64,000 nt of DNA from Pseudomonadota bacterium. Lineage in GTDB: Bacteria > Pseudomonadota > Gammaproteobacteria > Burkholderiales > Burkholderiaceae_F. Under the pieces are notes generated by a model. It was not told the origin of the DNA. It saw only the letters and a program-made list of their open reading frames with translations, and searched no databases. Made by a program: the position numbers and the translations under genes. Below are positions 10,143 through 22,197 of this stretch, piece by piece (the first letter of the stretch is position 1; every line of letters begins with the position of its first letter). The stretch lies in assembly GCA_029778535.1 (NCBI GenBank), contig JAKOQB010000143.1, positions 186,001-250,000 on the forward strand. Reading direction: 5' to 3'.

Positions 10143-11009
10143 TTAAGCGATCGCTTCCGCGGGCTGACGCGTCAGCAGCGCCAGCAAATGCGCGAGCTCG
10201 TCGCGCATCTGGCGGCGGTCGACGATCATGTCGATCGCGCCCTTGGTCAGCAGGAACTCGGCGCGCTGGAAACCTTCGGGGAGCTTTTCGCGCACCGTCT
10301 GCTCGATCACGCGCGGGCCGGCGAAGCCGATCAGGGCCTTGGGCTCGGCGATCACCACGTCGCCCATAAAGGCGAAGCTCGCGGAGACGCCGCCCATGGT
10401 CGGGTCGGTCAGCACGGAAATGAAGGGCAGCCGGGCGTCGGCGAGCTTCGCGATCATCGCCGAGGTCTTCGCCATCTGCAGCAGCGACAGCAGCCCTTCC
10501 TGCATGCGCGCTCCGCCGGTCGCGGTGAAACAGATGAAGGGGACCTTCTGCTCGAGCGCGGTCTGCACGCCGCGCACGAAGCGCTCGCCGACGACCGAGC
10601 CCATCGATCCGCCCATGAACCCGAATTCGAAGCAGGCGACCACGACGGGCAGAGCGCGGACGGATCCGCCGACGACGACCAGCGCGTCGGTCTCGCCCGT
10701 CTCCTGCATCGCGTCCTGCAGCCGGTCCGGGTACTTCCTGCTGTCCTTGAACTTCAGCGCATCGACCGGCAGCACTTCCTGGCCGATCTCGTAGCGCCCC
10801 TCGGCATCGAGCAGCGCGTCGAGCCGCGCGCGCGCGCCGATGCGCAGGTGATGGCTGCACTTCGGGCAGACCTGCAGCGAGCGCTCGAGCTCGGCGCGAT
10901 ACAGTGCCGCGTCGCAGCCCGGGCACTTGACCCAGACCCCTTCCGGAACCGACTTGCGCGTGCCGCCCTGCTTGATGCGCGGCGGAAGAAGTTTCTCGAT
11001 CCAGCTCAT
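10143..11009 (-). CDS. accD: Acetyl-CoA carboxylase carboxyltransferase beta subunit
   Basis: Transfers the carboxyl group from biotin carrier protein to acetyl-CoA with AccA, the first step of fatty-acid synthesis. It is 288 residues. The N-terminal four-Cys zinc ribbon is complete (C29, C32, C48, C51) and the crotonase-fold core shows [12 protein letters not shown] and [13 protein letters not shown] oxyanion-hole segments. The ATG overlaps the trpA stop as ATGA, so it is translationally coupled to the trp genes. Confidence 0.97.
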   Translation of the reverse strand: MSWIEKLLPPRIKQGGTRKSVPEGVWVKCPGCDAALYRAELERSLQVCPKCSHHLRIGARARLDALLDAEGRYEIGQEVLPVDALKFKDSRKYPDRLQDAMQETGETDALVVVGGSVRALPVVVACFEFGFMGGSMGSVVGERFVRGVQTALEQKVPFICFTATGGARMQEGLLSLLQMAKTSAMIAKLADARLPFISVLTDPTMGGVSASFAFMGDVVIAEPKALIGFAGPRVIEQTVREKLPEGFQRAEFLLTKGAIDMIVDRRQMRDELAHLLALLTRQPAEAIA

Positions 11010-11827
11010 GCTGCCTCCTTTACCGGCGACACTTCATCGATCGCGCGCCGGATTCCGCTCACCAGTTCGCGCACGGCTTCGACGACCCGCTCGCGCGGCG
11101 CCGACTCGATCTCCTCGATGATGCGGCTGCCGATCACGACCGCATCCGCGATGCGCGCGATCGCCTGCGCGCTCTTCGCGTCGCGGATGCCGAAGCCGAC
11201 GCCGACCGGAACCTGCGCCCTCGACTTGATCACCGGGATGCGCGCGCCGACCGCCGCGACATCGAGATGCCCGGCGCCGGTGACTCCCTTCAGGCTCACG
11301 TAGTACAGATAACCCGACGCGACGCGCGCGACGCGCTCGATGCGATCGTCGGTCGAGGTGGGCGCGAGCAGGAAGATCGGATCGATCTGCACTGCGCGCA
11401 TCGCCTGCGCGAACTCCTCACACTCTTCCGGCGGATAGTCGACCACCAGCACGCCGTCGACGCCGGCCGCGCTCGCCGCGCGCGCGAATTCCGCGCGCCC
11501 CATGTGCTCGATCGGATTCGCGTAGCCCATCAACACCACCGGCGTGGTCGCATCGGACCTGCGGAATTCCGCCACCAGCGCAAGCGTCCGCTTCAGCCCG
11601 ACGCCGTTGCGGATCGCGCGCTCCGCCGCGCGCTGGATCACCGGGCCATCGGCCATCGGGTCGGAAAACGGCACGCCGAGCTCGATCACGTCCGCGCCCG
11701 CCTCGGCCAGCGCACGCATCAGCGGCACCGTCAGCTCCGGCGTTGGGTCGCCGGCGGCGATGTAAGGAATCAGTCCCTTGCGGCCGCGCCGCGCCAGTTC
11801 GGCAAAGCGCTGCGCGATGCGGCTCAT
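11006..11827 (-). CDS. trpA: Tryptophan synthase alpha chain
   Basis: Cleaves indole-3-glycerol phosphate and channels indole to TrpB. It is 273 residues from the ATG at 11825-11827. Catalytic residues are E49 ([11 protein letters not shown]) and D60 (PMADGP); the phosphate-binding GVGFGIRD segment is present near the C-terminus. The open frame continues upstream through a structured spacer but lacks TrpA similarity. Overlaps accD by 4 nt (ATGA). Confidence 0.97.
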   Translation of the reverse strand: MSRIAQRFAELARRGRKGLIPYIAAGDPTPELTVPLMRALAEAGADVIELGVPFSDPMADGPVIQRAAERAIRNGVGLKRTLALVAEFRRSDATTPVVLMGYANPIEHMGRAEFARAASAAGVDGVLVVDYPPEECEEFAQAMRAVQIDPIFLLAPTSTDDRIERVARVASGYLYYVSLKGVTGAGHLDVAAVGARIPVIKSRAQVPVGVGFGIRDAKSAQAIARIADAVVIGSRIIEEIESAPRERVVEAVRELVSGIRRAIDEVSPVKEAA

Positions 11828-11975
11828 GTCGCCCCCTTCGCGCCTGCGGCGCTGTCTCCCCGAGGAGGGTGAGAGCCGCGGCTCCAAGCCCGCCTGTGCG
11901 GGCTCGGACGGGTCGAACGCACGTCGCGTCCCGCGACGGGCCCTTCGAGCCAACTTGGGGCGGCCCGGTGCTGGC
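11828..11975. other. Structured spacer between trpB and trpA
   Basis: A 148-bp spacer inside an otherwise overlapping operon. It contains several short inverted repeats: GAGCCGCGGCTC (around 11872-11883), AGCCCGCCTGTGCGGGCT (around 11886-11904) and GTCGCGTCCCGCGAC (around 11922-11938). No T-run follows any of them, so it does not look like a terminator. It may be a REP-like insertion or an mRNA-processing or stability site. The junction to trpA lacks the coupling seen at the other trp junctions. Confidence 0.45.
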
Positions 11976-13226
11976 TCATCGATGCTGCTTCCAGAACGCG
12001 GTGGCCTCGCGGCACGACGCGCGGCAGAAGAACTCGAGTCCGCTCGCCTCGGCGACGATGTGCAGGTCCTTGTCGCCGCGGCCGCTCAAGTTCACTAGAA
12101 GGATTTTGTCTTTCGGCAGCGTCGGCGCCAGCCGCACCGCGTGCGCCAGGGCATGGCTCGACTCCAGCGCCGGAATGATGCCCTCGATCCGGCAGCAGTC
12201 GTGAAACGCCTTCAGCGCCTCGTCGTCCGTGGCACCGACGTATTCGGCGCGGCCGCTGTCCTTCAGCCACGCGTGCTCGGGACCGACGCCGGGGTAGTCG
12301 AGGCCGGCGGAGATCGAATGCGTTTCGGTGATCTGGCCGTCGTCGTCCTGCAGCAGATAGGTGCGATTGCCGTGCAGAACGCCGGGCAAACCACGCAGCA
12401 GGCTGGCCGCGTGCCGCATCGTGGTCAAACCCGCCCCGGCCGCCTCGACGCCGACCAGCTTCACGTTCTCGTGCGGGATGTAGTCGTAGAAGATCCCCAT
12501 CGCGTTGCTGCCGCCGCCGACGCACGCGATCACGTAATCGGGCTGGCGGCCGGCGATCTCGGGCATCTGCCGCAGGCATTCCTTGCCGACGACCGAGTTG
12601 AAGTCGCGCACCATCATCGGATACGGATGCGGGCCCGCCACCGTTCCGATGATGTAAAAGGTGCTCTCGACGTTGGTGACCCAGTCGCGCATCGCCTCGT
12701 TCAGCGCATCCTTCAGCGTGCGCGATCCGCTCGCCACCGGCACCACCTCGGCGCCGAGCAGCTTCATCCGGTAGACGTTGGCGGCCTGGCGGCCGACGTC
12801 CTCCTCGCCCATGTAGACGACGCACTGCATGCCGAAGCGCGCGGCGACCGTCGCGGTGGCTACGCCGTGCTGACCGGCGCCGGTCTCGGCGATCACGCGC
12901 GGCTTGCCCATCCGCTTGGCAAGCAGCGCCTGGCCGACCGTATTGTTGATCTTGTGCGCGCCGGTGTGATTGAGGTCCTCGCGCTTGAGATAGATCCGTC
13001 CGCCGCCGAGTTGCTCGCTCCAGCGCCTCGCGTGATAGATCGGACTCGGTCGGCCGACGAAGTGCTTCAGTTCGCGCTGGAACTCGGCGATGAACTCGGG
13101 ATCCACGCGGTACTTCGAATACGCCTCGTTCAGCTCCGCGAGCGCGTGCATCAACGTCTCCGCGACGAAGATGCCGCCATACGGGCCGAAGTGGCCGCGC
13201 TCATCGGGCAGATCGTAGGGTTTCAT
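11976..13226 (-). CDS. trpB: Tryptophan synthase beta chain
   Basis: Condenses indole with serine to tryptophan using PLP. 416 residues; K92 in HTGAHKINN is the Schiff-base lysine and GGGSNAMG binds the cofactor phosphate. After the conserved GRGDKDLH segment, where most TrpB proteins end within about ten residues, this one continues with a Cys-containing tail ending in FWKQHR. The ATG overlaps the trpF stop (ATGA). Confidence 0.97.
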   Translation of the reverse strand: MKPYDLPDERGHFGPYGGIFVAETLMHALAELNEAYSKYRVDPEFIAEFQRELKHFVGRPSPIYHARRWSEQLGGGRIYLKREDLNHTGAHKINNTVGQALLAKRMGKPRVIAETGAGQHGVATATVAARFGMQCVVYMGEEDVGRQAANVYRMKLLGAEVVPVASGSRTLKDALNEAMRDWVTNVESTFYIIGTVAGPHPYPMMVRDFNSVVGKECLRQMPEIAGRQPDYVIACVGGGSNAMGIFYDYIPHENVKLVGVEAAGAGLTTMRHAASLLRGLPGVLHGNRTYLLQDDDGQITETHSISAGLDYPGVGPEHAWLKDSGRAEYVGATDDEALKAFHDCCRIEGIIPALESSHALAHAVRLAPTLPKDKILLVNLSGRGDKDLHIVAEASGLEFFCRASCREATAFWKQHR

Positions 13227-13867
13227 GCCTGCTGCAATTCCCTGTCGGCCGCACGCACTGCAGCGACGAACCGGCGGATCTTCTCCGCGCTCTTGATGCC
13301 GCGCGATTGTTCGACACCGCTGCTCACGTCGACGGCGAACGGCCGCACCTGCTCAATCGCTCTCGTGACGTTCGTTTCTTTCAGGCCGCCGGCCAGCACG
13401 AAGGGCTTCGTCCGCTTCGCTGCCGGTGGCAGCAGCGACCAGTCGAACGCCGCGCCGCCGCCGCCGTAGCCCTCTGCCGGCGCATCGACCAGAAGCGCGC
13501 AGGCGGAGGCAAAAGTGCGCGCGCAGTCTAACAAATCCGTCCCGCGCGCCATGCGCACCGCGCGCAGATACGGACGCCGATAACGCTCGCAGTCGGCCGC
13601 ATTCTCGTCGCCGTGGAATTGCAGCAGCGCGTTGGGAACGCGTTGAAGCGCGGCTTCGATCGCCGCGGGATTCGCATTGACGAACAGCAGAACCGGCGAC
13701 ACGAACGCGGGCACCGCGCGGGCAAGCTCTGCCAGGACCGCGAGCGGCACGTAGCGCGGACTGGCTTCGTAACACACGAAGCCGACCGCGTCGGCGCCGG
13801 CGTCGACCGCCGCCGCGACATCTTCGACGCGGGTCAGTCCACAGATCTTGATGCGAGTCCGGCTCAT
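13223..13867 (-). CDS. trpF: Phosphoribosylanthranilate isomerase
   Basis: Amadori isomerisation of phosphoribosylanthranilate in tryptophan synthesis. 214 residues from the ATG at 13865-13867. Begins [12 protein letters not shown]; Cys9 in the KICGLT motif is the general base and the Asp of [10 protein letters not shown] the general acid. The GGL..ENV-type phosphate loop is seen as [11 protein letters not shown]. It overlaps both truA (upstream) and trpB (downstream) by 4 nt. Confidence 0.96.
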   Translation of the reverse strand: MSRTRIKICGLTRVEDVAAAVDAGADAVGFVCYEASPRYVPLAVLAELARAVPAFVSPVLLFVNANPAAIEAALQRVPNALLQFHGDENAADCERYRRPYLRAVRMARGTDLLDCARTFASACALLVDAPAEGYGGGGAAFDWSLLPPAAKRTKPFVLAGGLKETNVTRAIEQVRPFAVDVSSGVEQSRGIKSAEKIRRFVAAVRAADRELQQA

Positions 13868-14643
13868 GGAAGCGGTGCGAATTCCTCGGCCGGCGGCAGA
13901 TGGAAAGCTGCATCGTAGTCGACCGCGGTCAGGTACAGGCCCGCAGCCGAAACAGTCGGTGCGGCCAGCCGGCGATCGCGCGCCGCCAGCAGTTCCGTCA
14001 CCCAACCTGCCGGCTGGCGGCCAAGTCCGACATAGACGAGCGCGCCCACCATGTTGCGCACCATGTGGTGCAGGAAGGCATTGGCGACCAGCCGAAAACG
14101 CACCAGCTTTCCATACGCGGCGATCTCGAGCACGCGCAGTTCGCGCACCGGGGTTGCGGCCTGGCACTCGGACGAGCGGAACGAGCTGAAGTCGTGCACG
14201 CCGATCAGCGATCGCGCGGCCGCGCGCATCGATTCGACGTCGAGCGGGCGAAACACCCAGCCGACGCGGCGCTCCAGCAGCGGCGCACGCACCGGGTCAT
14301 GCAGCAGCCAGTAGTCGTAGCGGCGGGCGCGCGCCGAGAAGCGCGCATGGAAGTCACCGGCGACCGGGCGCGCCCAGCGCACCGCCAGTGTCGCGGGCAG
14401 CCAGCGATTGACGCCGCGTACCCAGGCCTCGAGCGGGCGCGCGACGTCGGTATCGAAATGAACGACCTGGCAGGTCGCGTGCACGCCGGCGTCGGTGCGG
14501 CCGGCGCAGATCGTCGCGATCGGCCGGCCCGCAAACTCGCGCAGCGCGGCTTCGAGAACGTCCTGCACCGCGCCCCGGTTGGGCTGCGTCTGCCAGCCGC
14601 AGAACGCGGCACCGTCGTACTGAAGACCGAGCGCCAGGCGCAT
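13864..14643 (-). CDS. truA: tRNA pseudouridine(38-40) synthase
   Basis: Isomerises uridines 38-40 in the anticodon stem-loop of many tRNAs. 259 residues from the ATG at 14641-14643; it begins [18 protein letters not shown], as in the family. Nucleophilic Asp51 lies in [12 protein letters not shown]-terminal motifs [11 protein letters not shown] and GLYLTAVDY are present. The stop overlaps the trpF ATG. A terminator for fimV lies between fimV and this gene, so truA probably heads its own transcript. Confidence 0.96.
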   Translation of the reverse strand: MRLALGLQYDGAAFCGWQTQPNRGAVQDVLEAALREFAGRPIATICAGRTDAGVHATCQVVHFDTDVARPLEAWVRGVNRWLPATLAVRWARPVAGDFHARFSARARRYDYWLLHDPVRAPLLERRVGWVFRPLDVESMRAAARSLIGVHDFSSFRSSECQAATPVRELRVLEIAAYGKLVRFRLVANAFLHHMVRNMVGALVYVGLGRQPAGWVTELLAARDRRLAAPTVSAAGLYLTAVDYDAAFHLPPAEEFAPLP

Positions 14644-14659
14644 CGCGAGGCAGGAAATG

Positions 14660-14693
14660 AAAAAGCCGGCGCGGTGCACCCCGCGCCGGCTTT
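14660..14693 (-). terminator. Rho-independent terminator after fimV
   Basis: On the minus strand AAAGCCGGCGCG pairs with CGCGCCGGCTTT around an 8-10 nt loop and is followed by a T-run. It starts about 12 nt after the fimV stop and ends about 17 nt before the truA ATG, separating the fimV and truA-trp transcription units. Confidence 0.85.
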
Positions 14694-14704
14694 GTCGAGT
14701 CGAA

Positions 14705-17548
14705 TCAGGCCTCGATCTGCTTCATCAGGTCGACGGCGGACTGGCGCTGCTCGCGCGTGCCGTCGCGCATCACTTCTTCCAGCAGTTCGCGCGCGCCGTC
14801 CTTCACACCCAGATCGATGTAGCCGCGCGCCAGGTCAAGCTTGGTCGCCATCTGCGCCGCCAGCGGGCTGCCCGCCGGCGTCTCGGTCCTGCGCGCGCCG
14901 AGTTCGACATCCGCGCCGCTCAGATCGAAGTCGATCAGCGGCACCGTGGCCTGATCCGTGTTCGACAGCAGCCGCGGCGCGCGTTCTTCCGGCAACGCGC
15001 CGACCTCGCCGATCAGCGATGGGCGCGACAGCGTGTCGTCAAAACCCGGCACGACCGCACCCGGCCGCGTGACTTCGCGCGCGGGCGTCTCCAGCGGCGG
15101 CATCGCCGCGGGAGTCCTGCTCTCGGACTTCGTGCCGGGCAGATTCAGATCGAGATTCGCCAGCGGCGGCAGTTTGTCCACCGGCAGGGTCTTCGGCGGC
15201 TCGAAGTTCATGTCGAAGGCCGGCACCGCCGGCGCCTGCGGCTTGGCGGCTGCCGCCTCACGCTTCATCGCCGTCAGCGGCGTCTCGAGTTCGAAGTCGA
15301 GCCCCGCCAATTGAGTCGGCTCCTCCTCGCGCGCGGCGCTTCTCGTCGCGGGCGCTTCGGCTGGTTCGACCGGCAGCTTGGTTTCAACGCCCAGCCGTGA
15401 GTCGTGCGGCTGATAGGTATCGGGCATCTTGTCTTCGACCTCGGCCTTTTCCGGCGCCTTGGCCGTCTTGCCGATGGTCGGCACGCCGAACTCCAGACTC
15501 GCCATGTCCTTGGCCGGTACCGTCGCGGCGCGCTCGAGATCCGCGGCGGGCATCGAAGTCGCCGGACCACCGGTCGTCGCGCGCGCGGTCGTGCTCGGAC
15601 CCAGCCGCAGCTCCGTCGTCGGGCCGCGCTCCGCTTTCTCCGCCGCGCCGGATCCGCCGCCGTACAGCGCGTTGCTCGGGTCGAGCGCGCGTCCAAGCTT
15701 GACCGCCCGCTCCCATTCCTCGCCTTCGCCGCCGGTGCGCTCCTTCAGCTCCTGCGCGACGGCATTGAACGACGCCTTGTCGCTGCGACGCGAGTAGATC
15801 TCGAGCAGCTTCGCGCGCGCCGGATGACGGTCCGGCTGCAGGCGCAATGCTTCCTTCAGGATCTCTTCGGCCTGTTCTTCGCGGCCGTACGCGATGTACA
15901 CGTCGGCTTCGGCGACCGGATCGACCTCATTGGAGTCGAGCTGCGAAGTGGCCGGGATGAAGCTCGAATTGAACGTGCTGGTCGCCGCGGTATCGACGCT
16001 CTGCCCGCCGGTCTGGCCGAACAGCGAGTTGCCGCGCAGTCCCTCGGCCATCTCGTATTCGCCCTTCTGATCGGCCGACTGACGGCGCCGATACGCAGCG
16101 AACCCGAGCAGCGCGACGATGACAGCGGCAAGTCCGCCGATCAGGTAGCCGCTGTCGCCGAGCAGGCTTTGCAGGAAACCGGGCTCCTCGGCGGGCGCCG
16201 CCCGCGCGGGCGCGGGCTTCGGCGCTTCCACTTTCGGTGCTTCGGCCTTGGGCGGCTCGACCTTCGGCGGCTCTGCCTTCGGCGGCTCTGCCTTCGGCGG
16301 CTCCGCCGGGGCGGGCGCCTGCGCGGCGGGAGCCGGCGCGGGCGTCACCACCGGGGCCGCAGCCGGTGCGGGCGCGGCCCCAGCCTTCGCTTCGGCCGCC
16401 TTCTGCACCTGCGCGCCCGCCTTGCTCTGCAACTCGAGCGCCTGCTGCAGCTTCTGGTTCGTCGCCTCGAGCTCGGAGATGCGCTGCTGCAGCTCCTTGA
16501 TCTTTCGCTCGCGCTGGACCGCTTCGTCGCCCGCCTTCGCCACGGCCGCTTGGTCACCCGTACCAGTGTCGGCCTTCGCGATCCGCAATTGGTCGCCGGT
16601 ACGCGGCGGAGCGCCGCGGTCCTCGACCTTCGCGGTCACCCGGCCCTGCCCTGCGGCCGGCGCCGTGGTTGGCCCCGCTGTGCCTGCGGCCTGCGCGAGG
16701 CGACTGCGGTACTGCGCGAAGTCGGCGCTCTGCGCCGCGACCTCGCGCCGCGCGTCCGCGGCGTCGACTGCCAGCGTTTCGCTCTCGGCCGGCACGCGCA
16801 GCGTGCTGCCCGCGAGCAGGTTGTTCATGTTCTTCGCCGCGAACGCCTCGGGATTGGCGCGGAACAGCGACACCAGCATCTGATCCAGCGATGCCGCGGC
16901 CGGCTTGGCCTGCTGTGCGATCTTGCCAAGCGTGTCGCCGCGCTGCACCGTGTACGTGGAACCCGGCGCGGCCGCGCGCGCGGCCGGTGCAGGAGGCGCC
17001 GGCGCCGCTGCAACGGCGAGCGCCGGAGCGGGCGCAGGAGCCGGTGTGGTCTCGACCGCCGGTGCCGGCGCGGGCGCCGGAGTCGACGGCGCGCGCGCCA
17101 CCGGTGCGACGACCTCAGGCGCGGTCTTCAGCGCCGGCGGGTCGAGCAGCACCGTGTATTCGCGCAGCACGCGGCCGGCCGATGAATTCAGTTCGAGCAG
17201 CAGATCCAGGAACGGCTCGTTCACCGGCGATGCCGACGACACTCGCACGACGTAGCGGTTGTCACCGCGCTTGTCGAGCGAAAAGCGCAGCGACGACAGC
17301 GCGGGATTGAACTCAAGGTTGGCCTGGCGGAACGCGTTGACCGGCGCCAATCGCACGCCGAGCGACGCGGCCTCCTGCGGCGTGACCGAATTGACCTCGA
17401 CTTCGGCCCGCAGCGGCTGGCCGAGCGCGGAGTGAACCGTCAGGCGACCCAGGCTTGCCGCATCGACGACCGGCGCCGCGAACGCCAGGCTGATCGCTAA
17501 TCCGAGCGCAGACCGCGCCGATCTTGGAGTCGAGTTGTTGGATGCCAC
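14705..17548 (-). CDS. fimV: FimV/HubP-type pole-organising protein
   Basis: A 947-residue inner-membrane protein linked to type IV pilus assembly, polar signalling and peptidoglycan binding. Order of parts: signal peptide (1-30, GTG start with GAGAGG ahead), FimV N-terminal domain (31-135), LysM peptidoglycan-binding domain (198-252), coiled coil (about 340-385), a Pro/Ala/Lys tract with tandem [10 protein letters not shown] repeats (415-445), one transmembrane helix (about 468-486), and a long acidic cytoplasmic part with a TPR-like segment ([20 protein letters not shown]) and the C-terminal FimV helical domain ([20 protein letters not shown]). Placement between asd and truA is the usual one. 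Confidence 0.95.
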   Translation of the reverse strand: MASNNSTPRSARSALGLAISLAFAAPVVDAASLGRLTVHSALGQPLRAEVEVNSVTPQEAASLGVRLAPVNAFRQANLEFNPALSSLRFSLDKRGDNRYVVRVSSASPVNEPFLDLLLELNSSAGRVLREYTVLLDPPALKTAPEVVAPVARAPSTPAPAPAPAVETTPAPAPAPALAVAAAPAPPAPAARAAAPGSTYTVQRGDTLGKIAQQAKPAAASLDQMLVSLFRANPEAFAAKNMNNLLAGSTLRVPAESETLAVDAADARREVAAQSADFAQYRSRLAQAAGTAGPTTAPAAGQGRVTAKVEDRGAPPRTGDQLRIAKADTGTGDQAAVAKAGDEAVQRERKIKELQQRISELEATNQKLQQALELQSKAGAQVQKAAEAKAGAAPAPAAAPVVTPAPAPAAQAPAPAEPPKAEPPKAEPPKVEPPKAEAPKVEAPKPAPARAAPAEEPGFLQSLLGDSGYLIGGLAAVIVALLGFAAYRRRQSADQKGEYEMAEGLRGNSLFGQTGGQSVDTAATSTFNSSFIPATSQLDSNEVDPVAEADVYIAYGREEQAEEILKEALRLQPDRHPARAKLLEIYSRRSDKASFNAVAQELKERTGGEGEEWERAVKLGRALDPSNALYGGGSGAAEKAERGPTTELRLGPSTTARATTGGPATSMPAADLERAATVPAKDMASLEFGVPTIGKTAKAPEKAEVEDKMPDTYQPHDSRLGVETKLPVEPAEAPATRSAAREEEPTQLAGLDFELETPLTAMKREAAAAKPQAPAVPAFDMNFEPPKTLPVDKLPPLANLDLNLPGTKSESRTPAAMPPLETPAREVTRPGAVVPGFDDTLSRPSLIGEVGALPEERAPRLLSNTDQATVPLIDFDLSGADVELGARRTETPAGSPLAAQMATKLDLARGYIDLGVKDGARELLEEVMRDGTREQRQSAVDLMKQIEA

Positions 17549-17582
17549 GGCTGCCTCTCAGGGGCGATCAAGTTTGCTTTCG

Positions 17583-17611
17583 AACTTAACATCAGTGACT
17601 TAGCGGTGCAA
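17583..17611 (-). promoter_or_regulatory. Possible fimV promoter
   Basis: Minus-strand TTGCAC (17606-17611) and TAAGTT (17583-17588) are 17 bp apart in the asd-fimV spacer, 35 bp before the fimV GTG. The match to sigma-70 consensus is moderate only. Confidence 0.3.
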
Positions 17612-17667
17612 GCTGACAAACAGCCGCAACTGCTCGTCCTGATGGCTGATGGACGGGGCGGTCGCGT

Positions 17668-18795
17668 TCAATCGAGCCGGTTCAGCAGCAGCCGCAGCAT
17701 GCGCCGCAACGGCTCCGCCGCGCCCCACAGCAACTGGTCGCCGATCGTGAACGCGCTCAGATATTCGCCGCCCATCGCGAGCTTGCGCAATCGGCCGATT
17801 GGAACCTCCATGCTGCCGCTGACGCGAGCGGGCGACAGTTCGCGGATGCTCTCTTCGCGCTTGTTTGGAATCACGCGCACCCAGCGATTGGCCTCCGCCA
17901 GCATCTTCTCGATCTGCGCCAGCGGCACGTCGCGCTTCAGTTTGATCGTCAGCGCCTGGCTGTGGCAGCGCATCGCACCGATACGCACGCACAGGCCCTC
18001 GACGATCACCGACCCCGGCTGCCCCATCGGTGGCCGGCCGAGGATCTTGTTGCACTCCGCGCCGCCCTTCCACTCCTCGCGGCTCACCCCATTGCCGAGA
18101 TCCTTGTCGATCCACGGAATCAGGCTGCCCGCCAGCGGCACGCCGAAGTTCTGCTTCGGCAGATCGTCGGCGCGCAGCGCCGCCGTGACCTTGCGGTCGA
18201 TCTCCAGGATCGCCGACTTCGGATCGGAAAGCAGATCCTTCACCGCCACGTGCGCGTAACCCATCTGCTCGAGCAGCTCGCGCATGTTCGGCGCCCCGGC
18301 GCCGGACGCGGCCTGGTACGTCATCGCGGTGACCCACTCGACCAGATCGGCCTTCAGCAGCCCGTCGATCGCCAGCATCATCAGGCTCACGGTGCAGTTG
18401 CCGCCGATGTAGTCCTTGACGCCCTTGGCCAGCGCACTCTTGATGACCGGCAGGTTGACCGGATCGAGGATGATCACTGCGTCATCCTTCATCCGCAGCG
18501 CGGAGGCGGCGTCGATCCAGTAGCCGTTCCACCCCGCCGCGCGCAGCTTCGGATGGATGTCATTCGTGTAGTCGCCGCCCTGGCAGGTGACGATCGTGTC
18601 GCACGCCTTCAGCGCGGCGAGGTCGTTCGCATTCTTCAGCGTCGGCTCCGCGCGTTTCACCTTGGGCGCCGTGCCGCCCGCGTTCGACGTGCTGAAGAAC
18701 ACCGTGTCGAACAGCTCGAAGTCATCTTCCGCGGCCATCCGGTCCATCAGCACCGACCCGACCATCCCGCGCCAACCGACGATTCCGACTTTCAT
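17668..18795 (-). CDS. asd: Aspartate-semialdehyde dehydrogenase
   Basis: NADPH-dependent reduction of aspartyl phosphate to the semialdehyde, the branch point to lysine, threonine, methionine and diaminopimelate. 375 residues. N-terminal Rossmann motif GWRGMVGSV, catalytic Cys134 in [10 protein letters not shown], and the [13 protein letters not shown] segment typical of the Gram-negative clade. AGGT is placed before the ATG. It follows leuB by 26 bp and precedes fimV. Confidence 0.97.
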   Translation of the reverse strand: MKVGIVGWRGMVGSVLMDRMAAEDDFELFDTVFFSTSNAGGTAPKVKRAEPTLKNANDLAALKACDTIVTCQGGDYTNDIHPKLRAAGWNGYWIDAASALRMKDDAVIILDPVNLPVIKSALAKGVKDYIGGNCTVSLMMLAIDGLLKADLVEWVTAMTYQAASGAGAPNMRELLEQMGYAHVAVKDLLSDPKSAILEIDRKVTAALRADDLPKQNFGVPLAGSLIPWIDKDLGNGVSREEWKGGAECNKILGRPPMGQPGSVIVEGLCVRIGAMRCHSQALTIKLKRDVPLAQIEKMLAEANRWVRVIPNKREESIRELSPARVSGSMEVPIGRLRKLAMGGEYLSAFTIGDQLLWGAAEPLRRMLRLLLNRLD

Positions 18796-18821
18796 CGCTG
18801 CACCTCGTCCGCTTCAATTCC

Positions 18822-19889
<1,068 letters not shown>

Positions 19890-19891
19890 CT

Positions 19892-20536
19892 TCAGGGAGC
19901 CTTCTGCAGCCACGGAAACTGCGCCAGCCGCTGCTTCTCGAATGCGGCGATCTTGTCCTTGTGCCGCAGCGTCAGCCCGATGTCGTCCAGCCCGTTGATC
20001 AGGCAATGCTTGCGAAACGGCGAGAGGTCGAATGAATGCTCGGACCCGCCGGGCTCGACGACGACCTGCCGCGGCAGATCGATCGTCAGCTTGTATCCGA
20101 CGAAGCCTGCCACTTCGTGGAACAGTCGATCTACCACCAGTTCCGGCAGCACGATCGGCAGCACGCCGTTCTTCAGGCAGTTGTTGTAGAAGATGTCGGC
20201 GAAACTGGGCGCGATGAGCGCGCGGAGGCCGTACTGCGCCAGCGCCCACGGCGCGTGCTCGCGCGACGAACCGCAGCCGAAGTTCTTGCGCGCGAGCAGG
20301 ATCGACGCGCCCTGATAGCGCGGCTGGTTCAGCACGAAGTCGGGATTCAATGGTCGCTTCGCGTTCTCCATTCCCGGCTCGCCGCGATCCAGATAGCGCC
20401 ATTCGTCGAACAGATTCGGGCCGAAGCCCGACCGATGGATCGACTTCAGGAACTGCTTCGGGATGATCGCGTCGGTATCGACGTTGGCGCGATCCAGCGG
20501 CGCGACCAGGCCCTGATGAACGGTGAATCGTTCCAT
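19892..20536 (-). CDS. leuD: 3-isopropylmalate dehydratase small subunit
   Basis: Partner of LeuC in isomerising isopropylmalate. 214 residues from the ATG at 20534-20536, beginning [28 protein letters not shown]-like text typical of the bacterial small subunit. Swivelling-domain motif [15 protein letters not shown] is present. Its start overlaps the stop of the small lipoprotein gene as TGATG. Confidence 0.97.
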   Translation of the reverse strand: MERFTVHQGLVAPLDRANVDTDAIIPKQFLKSIHRSGFGPNLFDEWRYLDRGEPGMENAKRPLNPDFVLNQPRYQGASILLARKNFGCGSSREHAPWALAQYGLRALIAPSFADIFYNNCLKNGVLPIVLPELVVDRLFHEVAGFVGYKLTIDLPRQVVVEPGGSEHSFDLSPFRKHCLINGLDDIGLTLRHKDKIAAFEKQRLAQFPWLQKAP

Positions 20537-20661
20537 CACTTCTTCTTCGCCGCGCCTTCGATCGTCTCGCCGGCCTTCTGGATGTCCTTGCCCATGCCTT
20601 CGAACGTGTTGCACGCCGCGACACCGAACAGCACGGCCAGCACCAACAGCACCTTCTTCAT
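20536..20661 (-). CDS. Entericidin A/B-like small lipoprotein
   Basis: A 41-residue protein: Lys-Lys start, hydrophobic core [11 protein letters not shown], lipobox VAAC with Cys17 as lipid attachment, then a polar tail with [21 protein letters not shown], the signature spacing of the entericidin EcnA/B family. In enterics these form a toxin/antidote bacteriolytic pair; only one copy is present here. It sits between leuC and leuD with its stop overlapping the leuD start, an arrangement I recall from other Burkholderiales. Its length is below most gene-calling cut-offs. Confidence 0.85.
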   Translation of the reverse strand: MKKVLLVLAVLFGVAACNTFEGMGKDIQKAGETIEGAAKKK

Positions 20662-20679
20662 CGCCTTCTCCTTCACTTG

Positions 20680-22107
20680 CTATCCCAGTCGCCGTACGTC
20701 GACGAAATGACCTTCGAGCGCCGCCGCCGCCGCCATCGCCGGCGACACCAGATGCGTGCGGCCGCCGGCGCCTTGCCGGCCCTCGAAGTTGCGGTTCGAC
20801 GTCGACGCGCAGCGCTCGCCCGGCTCGAGCCGGTCGGCGTTCATCGCCAGGCACATCGAACAGCCCGGCTCGCGCCACTCGAAGCCGGCCGCGGTGAACA
20901 CCCGGTCGAGCCCTTCGCGTTCCGCCTGCGACTTCACCAGTCCCGAACCCGGCACGACCATCGCCAGCCGGACGTTCGACGCGACCCGCTTGCCGAGCCG
21001 CTTGACCACCCACGCCGCCTCGCGCAGATCTTCGATGCGCGAATTGGTGCACGAACCGATGAACACTTTGTCGACGCGGATGTCGGCGATCGGCGTGTTC
21101 GGCGTCAGCCCCATGTACTTGAGCGCGCGCTCGTAGCCTTCGCGCCTGACCGGGTCCTTCTCCGCCTCGGGGTCGGGCACGCGCGCGTCGATCGTCGTCA
21201 CCATCTCCGGCGACGTGCCCCAGCTCACCTGCGGCTTCAGAGTCTCCGCGCGCAGTTCGACCTCGACGTCGAACGCGGCGCCCGGATCGCTCTTGAGCGT
21301 GCGCCAGTAGCGCGCCGCCTGTTCGAACAGCTCGCCCTGCGGCGAGAACGGCCGGCCCTTCAGGTACTCGACCGTCTTGTCGTCGACGGCGACCATGCCG
21401 GCGCGCGCACCGGCCTCGATCGCCATGTTGCAGACCGTCATCCGGCCTTCCATCGACAGCGACTCGATCGTGCTGCCGGCAAACTCGATCGCGCAGCCGG
21501 TGCCGCCCGCGGTGCCGATCCTGCCGATCACCGCGAGCACGATGTCCTTGGCGGTGCAGCCGAACGGCAGCGCGCCGTCGACCTTCACCCGCATGTTCTT
21601 CGCCTTCTTCATCAGCAGCGTCTGCGTGGCGAGCACGTGCTCGACCTCGCTGGTGCCGATGCCGAACGCGAGCGCGCCGAACGCGCCGTGCGTGCTGGTG
21701 TGCGAATCGCCGCACACGACCGTCATGCCGGGCAGCGTGGCGCCCTGCTCCGGACCGATCACGTGCACGATGCCCTGGCGCTGGTCGAGGAATGGGAAAT
21801 ACGCCGCCGCGCCGTACTGCCTGATGTTGGCGTCGAGCGCGACGATCTGCTCCTTGCTGATCGGGTCGCTGATGCCGTCGTAGCCGCGCTCCCACCCGTT
21901 GGTCGGCGTGTTGTGGTCAGCGGTGGCGACGATCGAACTCGTACGCCAGGGCTTGCGGCCGGCGAGTCGAAGGCCCTCGAACGCCTGCGGCGAAGTCACC
22001 TCGTGCACCAGGTGCCGATCGATGTAGAGGATCGTGGTCCCGTCGTCCTCGACGTGCACCACGTGGGCATCCCACAGCTTGTCGTACAGCGTTTGCGGCA
22101 TGGTCAT
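20680..22107 (-). CDS. leuC: 3-isopropylmalate dehydratase large subunit
   Basis: Aconitase-type [4Fe-4S] hydro-lyase of leucine synthesis. 475 residues. Cluster ligands C353 (FIGSCTNSR), C416 and C419 (GCSMC) are intact, and the substrate/active-site segments [13 protein letters not shown] and PFGCTAKD are present. First gene of the leuC-lipoprotein-leuD-leuB-asd unit; the start is about 90 bp from the divergent dioxygenase gene. Confidence 0.97.
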   Translation of the reverse strand: MTMPQTLYDKLWDAHVVHVEDDGTTILYIDRHLVHEVTSPQAFEGLRLAGRKPWRTSSIVATADHNTPTNGWERGYDGISDPISKEQIVALDANIRQYGAAAYFPFLDQRQGIVHVIGPEQGATLPGMTVVCGDSHTSTHGAFGALAFGIGTSEVEHVLATQTLLMKKAKNMRVKVDGALPFGCTAKDIVLAVIGRIGTAGGTGCAIEFAGSTIESLSMEGRMTVCNMAIEAGARAGMVAVDDKTVEYLKGRPFSPQGELFEQAARYWRTLKSDPGAAFDVEVELRAETLKPQVSWGTSPEMVTTIDARVPDPEAEKDPVRREGYERALKYMGLTPNTPIADIRVDKVFIGSCTNSRIEDLREAAWVVKRLGKRVASNVRLAMVVPGSGLVKSQAEREGLDRVFTAAGFEWREPGCSMCLAMNADRLEPGERCASTSNRNFEGRQGAGGRTHLVSPAMAAAAALEGHFVDVRRLG

Positions 22108-22197
22108 TTCTGCGTGAAGTGCAATTATGCCGCGACGCGGAACGGATTTCGCCGCGCTTCCTCATAGGGCAATCGACCGATGCGAGAGGCCAACGCC

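Noticed and set aside
8022-11303. Very long plus-strand open frame opposite cvpA, SPOR gene, folC, accD and trpA
   Set aside because: The opposite strand encodes recognised proteins along the whole stretch, and this frame has Arg/His/Ala-rich antisense composition with no domains.
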